64,000 nt of DNA from Akebia trifoliata (GCA_017979445.1 CM030713.1:26085163-26149162); one strand, 5' to 3'. Counted from the stretch's first letter, positions 25,991-37,931 are shown. Made by a program: numbers and translations. Notes: generated by a model not told the origin, from the sequence alone.

Positions 25991-26284
25991 AACTAATTTT
26001 TCCTAATTATAAAAAGGTTGCATGGAACAAAGGATCATTTAGAAACTATCCTCATTTAGATTATCTAGACCCTACTTTGGATCAAATGACACTTCAACTC
26101 TCCATATTTCATTATCTACATTAAGTTTGAAAAATAAAATTATCACTTGATTTTGATTTTGAATATGGACAAATTCTAAACTCTCAAATTTAAATTCAAT
26201 AGTGAAAAATTGTATTATTATTATATTTTTAAGTTCATAAACATTCAATTCGTATAAATAGACTAGGATGACTATGGTGTTCGT

Positions 26285-26660
26285 TGAGTTTGCTCGTGCC
26301 TACGACACAATCATCTTCTTTGGGATTAAGGGGGTAAAAGAAGAAAGACAATAAAGTTGAAGGGTATTATTGAAAAAAAGGTAGAAGAAAAAAAGTCAAT
26401 AAAATTACAGGGGTATTTGTGAAAAAAGAGAAAAGAAAAATAATAAAGTTGAAACTATTCCTCGAGATGTGTGTGAAATTGAATTTGAACCAATCTTTTA
26501 TAAGAAATAAATATTGGGAAAGACAATCTTTGAGTTTTAGACTTTTAGATTTTGCCCGTGCTTGTAAACATGGGCATCATCTTTTAGGGTAAGGGTGTAG
26601 AATAGGAAATATAATAAAGTTGGAGGGGTATCATTAAAAAAAAAATTGTAAAAAAGAAAT
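26285..26660. repeat. imperfect direct repeat with AATAAAGTTG(A)AGGGGTAT unit
   Basis: Two related blocks (about 26,285-26,400 and 26,550-26,655) share TTTGC(T/C)CGTGC, ATCATCTT and ATAAAGTTG.AGGGGTAT.ATT. Extra short copies of the ATAAAGTTGGAGG phrase lie nearby. They are low-complexity and non-coding. Confidence 0.4.
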
Positions 26661-26989
26661 AAAATAAAGTTGGAGGATTGTTTTTTTTAAGATGTAAAAT
26701 AGAAAAGACAAGAAAATTCAAAAGATAATATTAGAAAGAGAGAAAAAATGAAAGACAATAAAGTGAAAAAATGTCATCGTAAAGAGATAAAATCTCAACC
26801 CCCTCTTTATAGGAGAATAATGGGAATAGGATCCATCGTTGTTTTTTATTATATAGATAGTACTTTGATTAATATAACTCAATCTCTATTCTTATTAAAA
26901 TAATAATAATTTTTTTTATAAAATAAGATAGAATGAAAAATGCTCAATTGCAAAATTAGATTTTCATTTAGGTAATAAAAATAGTTAAA

Positions 26990-27225
26990 ACCAATGAGCG
27001 TTGGGCGCAACGGCCAAGGCGTCCCTCTTAAAAAGGAGAGGCTTTAAGTTCAAACCCCCTCATTGGCCATCACAAGGATTTATCCTTGCTTACCTGGTAT
27101 GTGTGGTTTGTAGGATTTTGCATGTACCTAAGGGATTTGGGTGAGATGTGGGGGTCTAAGAGGCCATTTGCCTCACCTCTGCTAATAGAGCCCATAGGTC
27201 CAGAACCCCTATCATCTATATATAT
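26990..27225 (+). mobile_element. tRNA-derived SINE
   Basis: It starts with ATGAGCGTTGGGCGCAACGG (A-box-like region), followed about 35 bases later by AGTTCAAACCCC (B-box-like, GTTCRANNC). It then has a non-tRNA body (TTATCCTTGCTTACCTGGTATG, CCATTTGCCTCACCTCTGC) and a TA-rich tail. Length and architecture fit plant SINEs. Target duplications were not resolved. Confidence 0.6.
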
Positions 27226-27352
27226 AATTAAATCATTACAAATTAATTATTTTATATGAAAAATACAAATCAAGATTTTTACTAATTCTATCAAAATTTT
27301 CTAAATATAGGGCATGTTTATGAGATCTTGAACAAGTCAATCTAAAGAGTTC

Positions 27353-27722
27353 GACTATCCTTACTAAATTAGTAAGGATTTCACCCTCAGTAAGTGTCAT
27401 TGTGATCATCTTGTGGCATCTAAAAACATGATCTGATGCTTCACGGGTGTAGAGTTCAAAATTCTACGAAACTTGAAAAAAGAATTTAAAAAAAAAAAAA
27501 AAAATTATTTTCATCGTCAAATTTCAATTACAGTTTCGGGTTATGTGGAAGTTCGATAGCGGGCCATTTTTAAAACCTTTGGTCAAGCTTAAAATATTTA
27601 TTTTTTATCTAAGTTTTTTGAAGTAAGTTAAGGGATGTGGTGTTGGATTGTTGATGTTGTAATCCATTTAAGCAAAAAATAAACCCTAGTTAGACTTAAA
27701 ATCTTACTAAGATAGTAAGGAA
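27353..27722 (-). repeat. dispersed repeat family A, copy 2 (inverted)
   Basis: About 370 bp, reverse orientation relative to the copy at 14,335. It begins CCTTACTAAATTAGTAAGG and ends ATCTTACTAAGATAGTAAGG. Shared text includes GTAGAGTTCAAAATTCTACG and the complement of GGCAATCCAACA-type text near 27,640-27,665. The poly-A run lies at 27,485-27,503. Confidence 0.65.
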
Positions 27723-27923
27723 AATGTTTCTCAAACACAAAATAATGATGACTCGGGCAAATTTGGTACTTTTTTAAAAAAGAAACTTAATTAATGGATG
27801 CTATGATAAGGACTTCTTTCTAAATATACCATGTTTTTCGAGCAATGACTTAACAATCCAATTGATAAAATCTCTCTTTTTAATGCTCCATCATCCTTAT
27901 AAAATGTCAAAAGGAAAATGTAG

Positions 27924-28073
27924 AAGTAACATTGAAATTGACATCGTTTTACATATTGTTGATGTGGATGTGTGTACAAAACCATAGATACTTTTCATCG
28001 AGATACAAGTGAAAAGCAACTATGGTTCTATGCACTCCAATGTGTGAAACGATGTCAATTTCAATGTTACTCC
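27924..28073. mobile_element. foldback MITE, family C copy 1
   Basis: A nearly full-length palindrome of 150 bp. The left arm AGTAACATTGAAATTGACATCG is mirrored at the right by CGATGTCAATTTCAATGTTACT. The arms continue inward through GATGTGGATGTGTG, an ACCATAGAT block and CTTTTC. A second copy is at 35,968. No coding capacity. Confidence 0.75.
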
Positions 28074-28744
28074 CGCATGACTCATTGCAAAATCAACTTG
28101 TCGAAATCAACCATTAAATCATCAATCTTGAAGAATTCACGTTCAAGTATCAAGATCGATAATTTGAATCATCAATCTAGACGATTTGAATGGTAAAGAT
28201 GGTGAGTGGGAGAAAGAAAAGTTTACTAAGAACTGTCAAGTTACCACCCTCAAGTTAGTGGGATATTTATTATAAAAAAAAAATTCCTTTGAACCTATCA
28301 GGGTTAATTAAGTAATTTTTCGTTTTTAAAATCGTAATAACGTTTGGTTTATGAAACACTGTAATTTCTCGCGAAATAAAGCGAGTGAAATTTATCAGAG
28401 GAGATCTTTAGTGGTTATATATGAAAAATCTTTTGTGTTATGTGCACAATAGTAAGGTAGATATAATTATTAAATCTTGACTAAAGACAGGTTGTCTAGA
28501 GCGACACTACGTAAATCTTCACTGGAGTTACTAAAAGTGAATCCAATGATATAATGCCACGTAGAAAAGTAGCGAGTCCAGTTAATCCAAAAGTGAAAAA
28601 TCTGAGAGAATAAGTACAAACAAAGGGTATAGCGTAGTACAACCAATCAATTACTGCCATTTGTACGCTAACTAATGGTGGGTCTCTTTAATATGATAGT
28701 AGAATATTTCTATGGCCTCGTTGTGGCTGACGGTGGTCCCTGAT

Positions 28745-28935
28745 TGAAACTAAGGGTTTCAATGGGTCGGTTCCGGTTCAGGTCCTGTGAGTATTAGAAT
28801 CAAAACAATTATATTTTATTGATTTCGATTCTAATTTTAAAATAAGTGGAATCGGAGCTGGAATTGTAAAAAATCATGAGTACCCATCGATTATAATTCT
28901 CAACAATCAAATGAGAAAAATTATTCATAAATCAT
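28745..28935. repeat. degenerate hAT-MITE-like sequence
   Basis: The stretch TAAGGGTTTCAATGGGTCGGTTCCGGTTC resembles the left end of plant non-autonomous hAT elements (CAGGGGTGTCAATCGG.. type). The right terminus is not clear, so the extent is approximate. Confidence 0.3.
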
Positions 28936-30129
28936 TATATATATAAATTCCTTCTACGACATCATCAAAACTTGATGTAGCTTTCCTTAAGGACGGCCGA
29001 GTCTTCTTCGTTGGACGATTTGTTGGTTGGGCTCATGTAGACCACTACATTTAATAAATAATGGGAACGACTAGTCACACATCAACTAGAATCTACTGTA
29101 CTCCATTAGTTAAAAAATCTCACTTGCACTTTACTAATTTGATTGCTGCTCCTAGAAAAGAAAAAAATAAGTTGCATTCCTTCAACAACATATTTTTTTT
29201 AGAGAGAACGAATTTCTTTATCTTCTTCATATTTCAATAAGAGAAAGAGCTTCTTCATCATCCTTTTACTCAAAATATATAAAGTGAAGAAAGAGTACAA
29301 CTAATTAAAAATTAAAAACAAATATTGGGGTGCAACTCTCAACTTTTGATCTACAATTAGATGATACCTAAATAATTTAATTGATAAAATAAATGGAGTC
29401 AATGTTAGATAACAAATCTGAAGTTGTTATTATCACTAGTGTAAGAGATTTTTTGGATCTCTGACTCCTCGAGATTTGCACTATAATTAATGTAATTCTT
29501 CGATTTTCTTTTCTAGTGATCTTTTAAGTTTTCGATTGCCTTCTTTGGTGAACCTTCATTTTTTAGATTGTGTTTTATTTGCCTTTACCTGAAAAGATAT
29601 CGATGTAATGTCGGTTAAGAAGCTTTTAACGATCAAATTAGTACTTGATAAAAGTTGCCGAATAAAGAGAAAATAAAGACACTAGAATTGTGTGTATGGC
29701 TTGTGCCTTGTGTTTGAGTTGGAGAAGCCTCCTTACTGATAGAGTAAGCTATTTAATAAGGGTAATCAACTCAGTTGTAATTACTTACATATGTTGTCTA
29801 GCATTTATGGTAATAAATATCCACGATGTTTGATGGCAATGAAAACTCATTCTTCATGATTCTTGTAACCTACATTACATAAGGAATGGCCTTAAATATG
29901 TAACTACTCCAACTTGATAAATGTTCGATTGCTCGAGTTTACTCAATTGAATTATATATCTACAACTTTTTGGGGCATCATGTATGTTTTACTTTGGCAA
30001 TAGAGCATGTTGTAATAACCTTTGCTACTTGGATAACTTTTTGGTGAATAGTTATAATGCTTTGTTATATTGCTACTCTAGTAAATTTACACAATTCCTT
30101 TAGCGTATCAATCTATTTAGAATAATTTT
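28936..30129. other. intergenic, nothing recognised
   Basis: AT-rich DNA without a long open frame, clear terminal repeats or RNA gene signature on either strand. Confidence 0.4.
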
Positions 30130-30460
30130 CAAGAGTAAGGGGAGGAGTAGCAGCAGTAGTATCAGTTATATAGTAAGAACAAGAGAAAGAGAAACAACAA
30201 TAATATCAACTACTGAATAGGAGTAGGAGAAAGAGAAACAACGGTAACATTAGCTGTTAAGAAGGAGGATAAGTTGTAACATCAACTATTGAGCATGACT
30301 ATGAAGGGAATACAAAGCAATAACATCATCTACTAAGCAGGTGAAGGAAAAGAAGAAGAAGCAATATCATCAGCTACTGAGCAGGAGAAGAAGAAAAAGT
30401 AGTAGCATCAACTACTGGGTAGATGTGGGAGAAGAATAAAAATAATAGTAGTTATTGTTG
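30130..30460 (+). repeat. degenerate GA-rich minisatellite
   Basis: Repeated phrases of the form ATCA.CTACTGAGCAGGAGAAGAAGAA recur about every 50-65 bases (near 30,205, 30,285, 30,325, 30,370 and 30,405). The repeats are imperfect. It runs directly into the 91-bp array. Confidence 0.5.
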
Positions 30461-30504
30461 TTAACAGAACTTGGTTGAATCACTTTAAGTGTTTGAGAAA
30501 ATGG

Positions 30505-30775
30505 TCGACTCCCTAGAGTGAGGTCGAACCACCTATGATATATTAGAGAGGGGTTGACTCTTATAGGGAGGCCAGACCACTTAGGTGTACCACGATGAAG
30601 GGTTAGCTATGGGGTCGAACCACTTATGATATATTAGAGAAGGGTCGACTCTTATAAGGAGGCCAAACCACTTAGATGTACCACGATGAAGGGTTGGCTA
30701 TGGGGTCGAACCACCTAGACGAATTATGATGAGGGTTCAGCCATGGTGGTCGAACCACTCCGAGGGAACAAAAGA
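30505..30775 (+). repeat. 91-bp tandem repeat array
   Basis: The phrase GGTCGAACCAC starts at 30,522, 30,613 and 30,704 (91-bp spacing), with a further half-unit match near 30,748. The body includes TATGATATATTAGAGA, GACTCTTATA.GGAGGCCA, ACCACTTAG.TGTACCACG and ATGAAGGGTT.GCTATGG. A weaker half-period is suggested by the internally repeated (A)GACCAC and GGGTTGRCT phrases. Confidence 0.8.
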
Positions 30776-31397
30776 GAGGTTGGCTAAATAGATCGATCCG
30801 CCTATATTTATTAGATCAAATTTAGAATGGATTTGATTGGCTTGATTTACTAATTTTTTTAATTCTTAGGAATGGGATATTTTGTGTTCCTATATCACAT
30901 ACACACTTCACAATCAAGGTTTTTGAGAACTAAAGTAGAGCACTATCATATGAAAATCTTGAAATTGAAAATGATGGTTCGAGAATCTCGCTCAGCTAGA
31001 TATGTGTCATATCACACGAGTATGCATTTACAATTATAATAGGTCGCTTAATCTCAATTTTGTTAGGAGAACACTTCAAAATCCTAAAATTATCATAACC
31101 ACTAAAAGTAATATGGAATCACTCAAACCTGTGATAATTAGAAATGTGGCCCTTAAACAAGGGCTAAAATGAGGTCAATGAAGTTCTCCCTTAAATGTCA
31201 TAAAAAAAGAAAAAAATAATAATAAAAAGAGGAAGAACATTGGACTATGTCTCTCAAACATGCTAAAAAAATTAGTAACTATTACAACACACCTAAAAAT
31301 GTGGTTGAATGGGAATATGAGAGCGATTCAACATGTATAGCATCCATAAAGGAGGAGAAAAGAAGGTAGAGGTATTCAATATTCTATTAAAATTTGT

Positions 31398-31645
31398 ATT
31401 TTATTAAAGGGTTGGGATTTGTTGACTCCTAAGAATGACTCATGAAAAAAAACACAAGATCCCAACCCTTTAAATACAAATCCAATGGTTGAGATCTATG
31501 AGTATCTTGATAACACAAATCTCAAATATACTTATTTCGAGTATAAATCTCAATCATTGGATTTTGCATTTAAAGGGTTGGGATCATATGTTTTTTTTCA
31601 CGGGTCATTCTTAAAAGTCAAGGGATCCTGACCCTTTATTAAATA
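31398..31645. mobile_element. foldback MITE with AAAGGGTTGGGAT core
   Basis: Two arms of about 110 bp: TTAAAGGGTTGGGAT, then GACTC.TAAGAATGACTCATGAAAAAAAACA, then ATCCCAACCCTTTAAAT, then TCCAATGGTTGAGAT on the left. Complementary text in reverse order is on the right (ATCTCAATCATTGGA, TTTAAAGGGTTGGGATCAT, TGTTTTTTTTCACGGGTCATTCTTA, TGACCCTTTATTAA). The arms themselves contain a nested inverted repeat. Confidence 0.7.
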
Positions 31646-31858
31646 GTTAACAAACATAGGTGTTGGAGGAGAATTAGATGCACCTGTCAAAATCAACTAA
31701 AATCATTGGTTGTGACAATCAAAGAACGAAGGGGGAGAGTAAATTTTGAAAGGTGTGAAATTCTGAAATGTTGAAAGGAAGGGCTATTGAGATTCAATTC
31801 CCACAAAAATAATAGGATATGAAATTAATTCAAGTGTAATTCGGATTCACATTTATAT

Positions 31859-32050
31859 TATGACTAATGATAAAATGGCACGCTATAACATACACAGGTT
31901 GTACTTGGTTGATGTGGCAAGTGCACAGAGCCATAGATCTTTTCCTTGTGTATCTTGAAAAAGAAGATATATTGTTCTGTGCACTTGCCATGTCAACCAC
32001 GTACAGGCCACATAGTTTTTAGCGTGTCATTTTATCATGACTCTTATATA
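31859..32050. mobile_element. foldback MITE, AGTCATGATAA-type ends
   Basis: About 190 bp. Left arm: ATGATAAAATGGCACGCT, then TTGGTTGATGTGGCAAGTGC. Right arm: GCACTTGCCATGTCAACCA, then AGCGTGTCATTTTATCATGACTC. The arms pair over most of their length and there is no open frame. The terminus resembles those of the elements at 52,577 and 55,312. Confidence 0.7.
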
Positions 32051-32074
32051 ATAGGTACAAACATTTGAACCTTA

Positions 32075-32300
32075 AGTGGCAAGCCGAGCCTTGATAACTC
32101 CTCAAGAAGGGTAGGTCAAGTGTTTGAAATCCCACGAAGCTATGAATTCCTTGGGACCACCCTCCAAGGTCTAGTTGACCTTCGACTCAACTAGTTGCAT
32201 GTAGGACTTTCCAAGGGGGAACATGTGTGACCATGGGATTAGTCTCACCCAAAGGATAGGGATACCCACAACAAGCAAAAAATAATAATAATTCAAACAT
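32075..32300 (+). repeat. possible SINE
   Basis: GTGGCAAGCCGAGCCTTGATA followed by AGTGTTTGAAATCCCACG (B-box-like) and a non-tRNA body ends in AATAATAATAATTC. The order is consistent with a tRNA-derived SINE, but the A box is poor and no target duplication was seen. Confidence 0.35.
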
Positions 32301-32488
32301 TCGGGTACATGTTCATTAATTATTTTTATCCTTCTATTAGTTTGAACTTGAAAATCTAATATATCTCTACTTTTTTCACGAATGAAAGCATCTATGGACT
32401 ACGATTTTGTGTGTATTCCCACGTCAGTAAAGTATGAAACACAGTGTCATATGTGATCACTTCAGTATTTTTCAATCAATAACACTTT

Positions 32489-32862
32489 CCTTACTTAGTA
32501 GGATTTTAAATCTTACTAAGAGTCGTTTTGCTCAAATAGATTATCACATTGGCAATCTAACACCACAACCATTTAGATTCCATGGAAAAACATATATATA
32601 TATATTAAAAAAAAAAATTAAGACTTAATCCAAGGCTTTGAAAATGAGTGGTTACTGAACTATCATTTAACTCTCAAATTTAAAATTAAAATTCAATGGT
32701 GAAAAGTAATTTAAAAAAAAAATATTAATTCAAAATTCATAGAATTTTGTCCTCTACAACTTTAAAGCATTGTATCACTAACTTTGAATGTCCCAAGTTA
32801 AGCCCAAGTACCTTTGATAAGGATGAAATCCATACTAACTTAATAAGGCTAGTCTGACTCTG
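32489..32862 (+). repeat. dispersed repeat family A, copy 3
   Basis: Same orientation and landmarks as the copy at 14,335: ATTATCACATTGGCAATCTAACA, TAGATTCCATGGAAA, AATCCAAGGCTTTGAAAATG and AGAATTTTGTCCTCTACAAC. A TA microsatellite has expanded inside. The 3' half is followed directly by a second partial copy (about 32,871-33,055). Confidence 0.65.
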
Positions 32863-32870
32863 TTCCTAAA

Positions 32871-33055
32871 TTTAAAATTAAAATTTAAGGGTGAAAAGTA
32901 ACTTTTTTTATTTTAATTTTTCAAAGTTTACAGAATTTTATCCTCTGCAATATTGAAGCATCCTATCATGGCTTTGGATGCCGCAAGTTGAGCCCAAGGA
33001 CCCTTCATAAGGGCAAAATCCTTACTAAGTTAGTAAGGGTAGTCGAACTCTTTTC
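32871..33055 (+). repeat. dispersed repeat family A, partial copy 4
   Basis: Only the 3' half is present: GGGTGAAAAGTAACTTTTT, CAGAATTTTATCCTCTGCAA, GCCGCAAGTTGAGCCCAAGG and CTTACTAAGTTAGTAAGGG. It lies head-to-tail with copy 3, suggesting a segmental tandem duplication. Confidence 0.6.
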
Positions 33056-33544
33056 CAATATTTAAACATCATTCTACCGTGAGCCGCAGCTTAGTGGGTA
33101 GTAGTACTCCACAAGATAGAGAGGAATAGACGAGTAGGTCCTCTCGAGTTCTTTTTCGGGTGAATGGACACATCGGTCTTTTCATGTAAACATCGTGGAT
33201 AAGACACACAGCACGCTTGTTAAAAAGAGAGAGATCTAAAATACTAGCTATAGCACGTGTTTTCACGTGCGTGATGAAAAAGCCTTTTTGTTTTAAAGTC
33301 CAACGTGGCTCCCTATGATATCACATGTAGAATCGTACGGTTGACATCTTATCACAAGTCTAATCGCACGAATGATGGGACCCAAACTGGATATTCGATC
33401 CGATAACAAGACAATCTAACATAATTTTTTAATAAATTTAAAATCGGTTTTGTTTTGTCCTCAGTCCTTAAGTTTAACGGCCACATGGGATGAATTTATC
33501 TGAAACTCGAGAAAATGTGGGACATTTGATAATTATATTATTTT

Positions 33545-34215
33545 CTTTTATAGGAAAAATTACTTAAAAGACTCTTGTGAAAGGAATTTTTTTTTTATAA
33601 TTCCTAGATTTTGCATGATAATTTAATAAGATATTTATAGATTTTTTCTTTTTTAATGGTTTTTTTTATTGATGAATTCATCATTTTCTTGTTTATTGTC
33701 AAGTTCATCATCTTTTACTATTATCGAACTTGACGTTTTTTAATTAGAATCGAGTTCACAATTTTTACTGTCGAACTCACTATTACTTACTGTTGAGTTC
33801 ATCATTTTTTATTTATTGTCGAACTTGACATTGATAAAATCCCACCCATTTTTTGAGTTTTTTCGACTAAAACATATGAAAAGATTGATTAAAAATTCTA
33901 GAGAACGACTTGTTTAGATAATTTCAATCCAAAAGAATCGTTCTTGATCGATTTTCATCTAAAATTAAGGAAAAAAAAATGAAAAAACATAATTTTTTTA
34001 CATACATTTTTTAAATATTTGAAAAATCTTTGAAAATGACTTATTCTTTCTTCTTAAATCCTTTTCAATGAAATTGAGTCTCAAAAACTTGATTGAGATG
34101 TCAAAACTCCAAAATTTTGGATGAAAATGACGTGTCTGAACAACTAGGGCATTCAATAGTGAGAAATGATGGAGATGAATTCTAAGGACTGTTAAGAAAA
34201 GAAAAATTTACTAAA
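33545..34215 (+). repeat. dispersed repeat family B, copy 2
   Basis: Collinear with 25,335-25,990 (landmarks listed there). It differs by an expanded internal block at about 33,665-33,830, where a GAGTTCATCATTTTTTA.TT.TTGTCGAACTTGAC-type phrase is repeated about four times. Confidence 0.65.
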
Positions 34216-34411
34216 TAGACTATCCAAATATCAAAGATATTTGTGTTAAAATAATGTAACTTTAGTTCTATTCCTAGAGTTAGTTTGACAACTTTTGTTT
34301 TTGAATTATGTCCAACTTATGAGAAAGCGAAGTTATTTCATGCCTTAGTAACCTTTGGAATGCACAAGCGATAATCTACCCCCAATTATGTTCCCATATG
34401 CAATTTAAGGA

Positions 34412-34722
34412 GAGTTTATATTGACACACTAACTTTTGCTAACACCATCTCAAGATGTGTGCTGATGATTTACATATGGTAAATCTCCATTTCGTGTGCT
34501 AAATAATATAAAATTTCGAATTCGGTACACTATCCATTTTAATTCCCAAAACATGTGTTAATCATTTTTATAACCAGTGATGAATTCACTCGAAATGCAT
34601 GTTTTCGGAATAAAAATGAATAGTGTATCGAAACCAAAATTTGTGCACGTTTTGAGAAAAATCTCATTTACATATGAATTGGACTGGTGTCAGAAAAGTT
34701 GGCGTGGTAGTAGAATTTCTCA
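34412..34722. mobile_element. MITE, family D copy (long)
   Basis: Left end AGAGTTTATATTGACACACTAACTTTTGCTAACACCATC in pieces; right end GGTGTCAGAAAAGTTGGCGTGGTAGTAGAATTTCTC. These pair as inverted termini. The same termini bound a shorter element at 46,378-46,507 inside the DUF863 gene. A fragment lies at about 25,265-25,320. Confidence 0.6.
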
Positions 34723-35967
34723 ATTTTAGCAATACAAGGATGAAAGTCTTAGAAGCATTGCTTTAGAATGTTTTGTATGAATAAAAGTTATGTTTATTAA
34801 GAAGGTAAGTGTATAAATAGAATAATCATATTATTTTTATAAACATCGTGGTTGATACTAAAAATGGAACAAGTTTTTATTAATTATCATATCATTTTCT
34901 ATATGTCGTGGACTCGTGGTTGATAATGAAAATGAATTTTTGTAATAAATTTATATTTAACAAAGATATCATTATAAGGATATCGGCGAAGAGCCTTTAA
35001 ATAGAATGATTTTTCTCTCTTAAACTAATTTACCAATTGGAAGCTATATTATTTTAAAAATTGAATCAAATAAAATTATTTCTTGAGAGGAATGAACATA
35101 TACAAGGCGTAAATATAATCGATTAAAATAAAGTAGCTTTGTAATCCTATAAAAAAAAAAAAGAGTAGCTTTGCACATACGTGAAAGCTGAAAATTTTGA
35201 CAAGAACATTCGACGGGCCTAAGCCAACAAATTTTAGAAATTGCACTTCAACAGCTCATTGCCGTTGAAAATTTTAATTTTCCCCAATTCGACCGCTTAG
35301 AATCATCAAATTTCTCCCATCCTTTATTAATTTGTCAGTTTCGATCCATCGAAAACAAAAATTTGACAATGAAAAATTTTACACCTTAGTCCATCAAATT
35401 TTATGAAATTCAACAGCCCAAAACTATCAAATATAGGCTTTTTCCACATTGTGGCAATAATGCACATTTGAAAAACTTAAACGACATGTTGGATTAAATT
35501 TTTTTTTAACAAATCTTAGGATTGGTAAGTTCTTTTTACACGTTAGAGAAGAAAAGGTCAGGGAACCGATATCTTGGAAGATTACCCCCAAGCCCAAGGA
35601 ATCTCCTATGATCAAAATTTGGTTCTCTCAATCTAAAATCCTATAGGTTTAGTTAACTCTTTCTTTTTTGTTATGAATTCCTTTTAATCTCCACATTTAT
35701 AAGGGGTTCTGATAAATTAATGTAGGACGATGAGGGAAGAAGAGAAAATTTATGGATAATAACATGTATTCGAAAAGTGCACTCTTCTTCTACAAATCTC
35801 CAAAGCCAATTATTACATAGGAGATTCAAATTCATAAACTTTAATATTCTTACTTGAACGACCATTCCTTTTGGAGGCATGCATTATCTCCCATTTCCCC
35901 AAATGGTATTTTTGGCGAATCCATCTTGTCATCCACACAATTTCTTATTTTTTCTAAAGAGAATGTT

Positions 35968-36132
35968 GGAGTGACATTATAATCAACATCGTTTCACACA
36001 TTGCTGATGTGGATGTGTGTATAGAATCATAGATGCTTTTCATCGAGATACAAGTGAGAAGCATTTATGGTTCTATAGTTACCTCTACACGTTAGCAATG
36101 TGTGAAAAAAATGCCAATTTTAATGTCACTCT
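35968..36132. mobile_element. foldback MITE, family C copy 2
   Basis: Ends GAGTGACATT and AATGTCACTC are perfect inverted repeats. The interior shares TCGTTTCACACATTGCTGATGTGG, ATCATAGATGCTTTTCATCG and GAGATACAAGTGAGAAGC-type text with 27,924-28,073. Confidence 0.7.
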
Positions 36133-36410
36133 AGCACAACTCTTTTTCTATAATTTTTATCATGGATGTTAGAATCGAGAACAATGACGTGAAGTAAATA
36201 GGGATAATGGACAAACAACTTTTAAATTAGGACCATTCTCCCTTAGCAACATGTTAGCAATTTGTGAAACAATGCCAATTTTAGTGTCACTCTAGCACGA
36301 CTCTTTTCCTATAATTTTTATCATAGATGTTGGCATCGAGAACAATGACGTAAAGTAAATAAAGATAACGAGACAAACAACTTTTAAATTAGGACCATTT
36401 TCCCCCACCC
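36091..36410 (+). repeat. 162-bp tandem duplication
   Basis: Two copies starting GTTAGCAAT(G/T)TGTGAAA at 36,091 and 36,253. They remain alike through CACTCTAGCAC.ACTCTTTT, ATAATTTTTATCAT.GATGTT, ATCGAGAACAATGACGT.AAG and CAACTTTTAAATTAGGACCATT. The duplication includes the right end of MITE family C copy 2. Confidence 0.75.
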
Positions 36411-36419
36411 CCACCTCAT

Positions 36420-37870
36420 TTGGAAGATATCTAGTCCACTATAATGTCAATTTCCCTTTTATCCTCCCAAGGAATGGAATTCAAATGTACTTAGATTTAT
36501 AACAGGCACCTAAAAGAATACCTACTATACCCAAGCATGAAGTTGCTAAAGTGCCCAATTTACAACTCAGTATTTGATGTTACACTCCATGTCCCTAATA
36601 TCATCCATTCCAAATTTATTGCAACAAAATTTGAATGCTTCATCATATGTGACGTCGGATGAGCCACAAAAGACCAAAAGAACATGGGTTGAAATGCTAA
36701 ATATGCATACGTTAGCTTCAAACGATCATGACTTTGTCACTGTAAATCACAATAATATCAATTCAAAAAGCTCATGACGAACACTATGACGAACACTTTT
36801 GTCATAGCCTGTCAGACATGTTTTATGATCACAAAAGAGGACATTTCGGGGGTCAAATCGTACTTTTTGAGTTATACAAATATATATTTATAGTAATTTT
36901 TGTTGTCTTGTATTTTAAGGGTATTTTGAATCCTAATTTATTTTAGAAGGTCATCATCATTAGTTTTTTTTAAGTTTGGTAACTAAGTTTTAGTCAAATT
37001 AGAATTTTTTGCTTTGCAAGTTTACTAGTTGGGTAGGTACGGTTATAATAGTAAAAGTAGAGTCAAATTAGAAGCCTGAAAGTCTATTTCAAAATGATGA
37101 GAGATATATTTTACAATATTCAGACTGTTAATAAAATTTTAGTTCACTTAGGATAATTATTTCTCTTGTTTTCCTTGTGGTTCTTTATCATTATAAGGAA
37201 GGCGATGATCTTCTCCTCTTATTTCACCACGAGTTGGTTGTAACAATATGTGATTAAACATTATTTGTAATCTACCATAGTCATGTTGTGTAGATGTCTT
37301 GTATTTTATTGCACTACGTAGAGTTGCGGGAGTGCAGTGGGCAGCACCCCCGTCTCGCATTTTTTAAGAGGTACGAAAAGGACAATCGTTTTATATTTTC
37401 TTAAAGATTTTATATTTTGGGGGGTTTCTGTTTTGGGGAGTTTAAGTTGTTTTGTTTACTCTTAGTTATATAAATAGAAATCTCTAGGACTATAAAATGA
37501 ATGAGAAAATTGTAATTGTGATTGTTCTTGTTCTATTTTGTGGATGTAAGCACACCAAACAAAGTAAATCCTTATGTTTTGTGAGTTTGAGTCATTTTTG
37601 CTATTTAGTATTTTTTTTACAAGTCATTCACAAGAAATTAAAATTCTATTCTTTACAGAAGTCAGCTCCAGCTCTAGAAACAAAAGCCTAGAGTCTGAAA
37701 AATCACATTCAAAAGAAGCTTGTTCGTTATAAAAGCATATAAGCCAAGAATTGATGTTCGTTTGACAGTTTTTTATTGTTAAAATCTGGTAAAATGATCA
37801 GAATACCCTTAATGTTGATAATACACCTAGAATGCACTAAAAATGAGTAGAATATCTTAATAAATATATA
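36420..37870. other. intergenic, nothing recognised
   Basis: No recognisable gene. Short frames at 36,574-36,777 and 37,157-37,360 lack family resemblance. The sequence GTTTGACAGTTTTTTATTG near 37,755 may be one end of a larger non-autonomous element whose other end (GAACAGGGCCTAAG) lies near 39,100, but this is weak. Confidence 0.35.
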
Positions 37871-37874
37871 ATTA

Positions 37875-37876
<2 letters not shown>

Positions 37877-37931
<55 letters not shown>

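Noticed and set aside
26990..27070. Functional tRNA gene
   Set aside because: A- and B-box-like text is present but a cloverleaf acceptor stem is not, and a SINE body follows.
30130..30775. Possible CRISPR-like array of repeats
   Set aside because: The units are contiguous tandem repeats without unique spacers, in a plant nuclear context.
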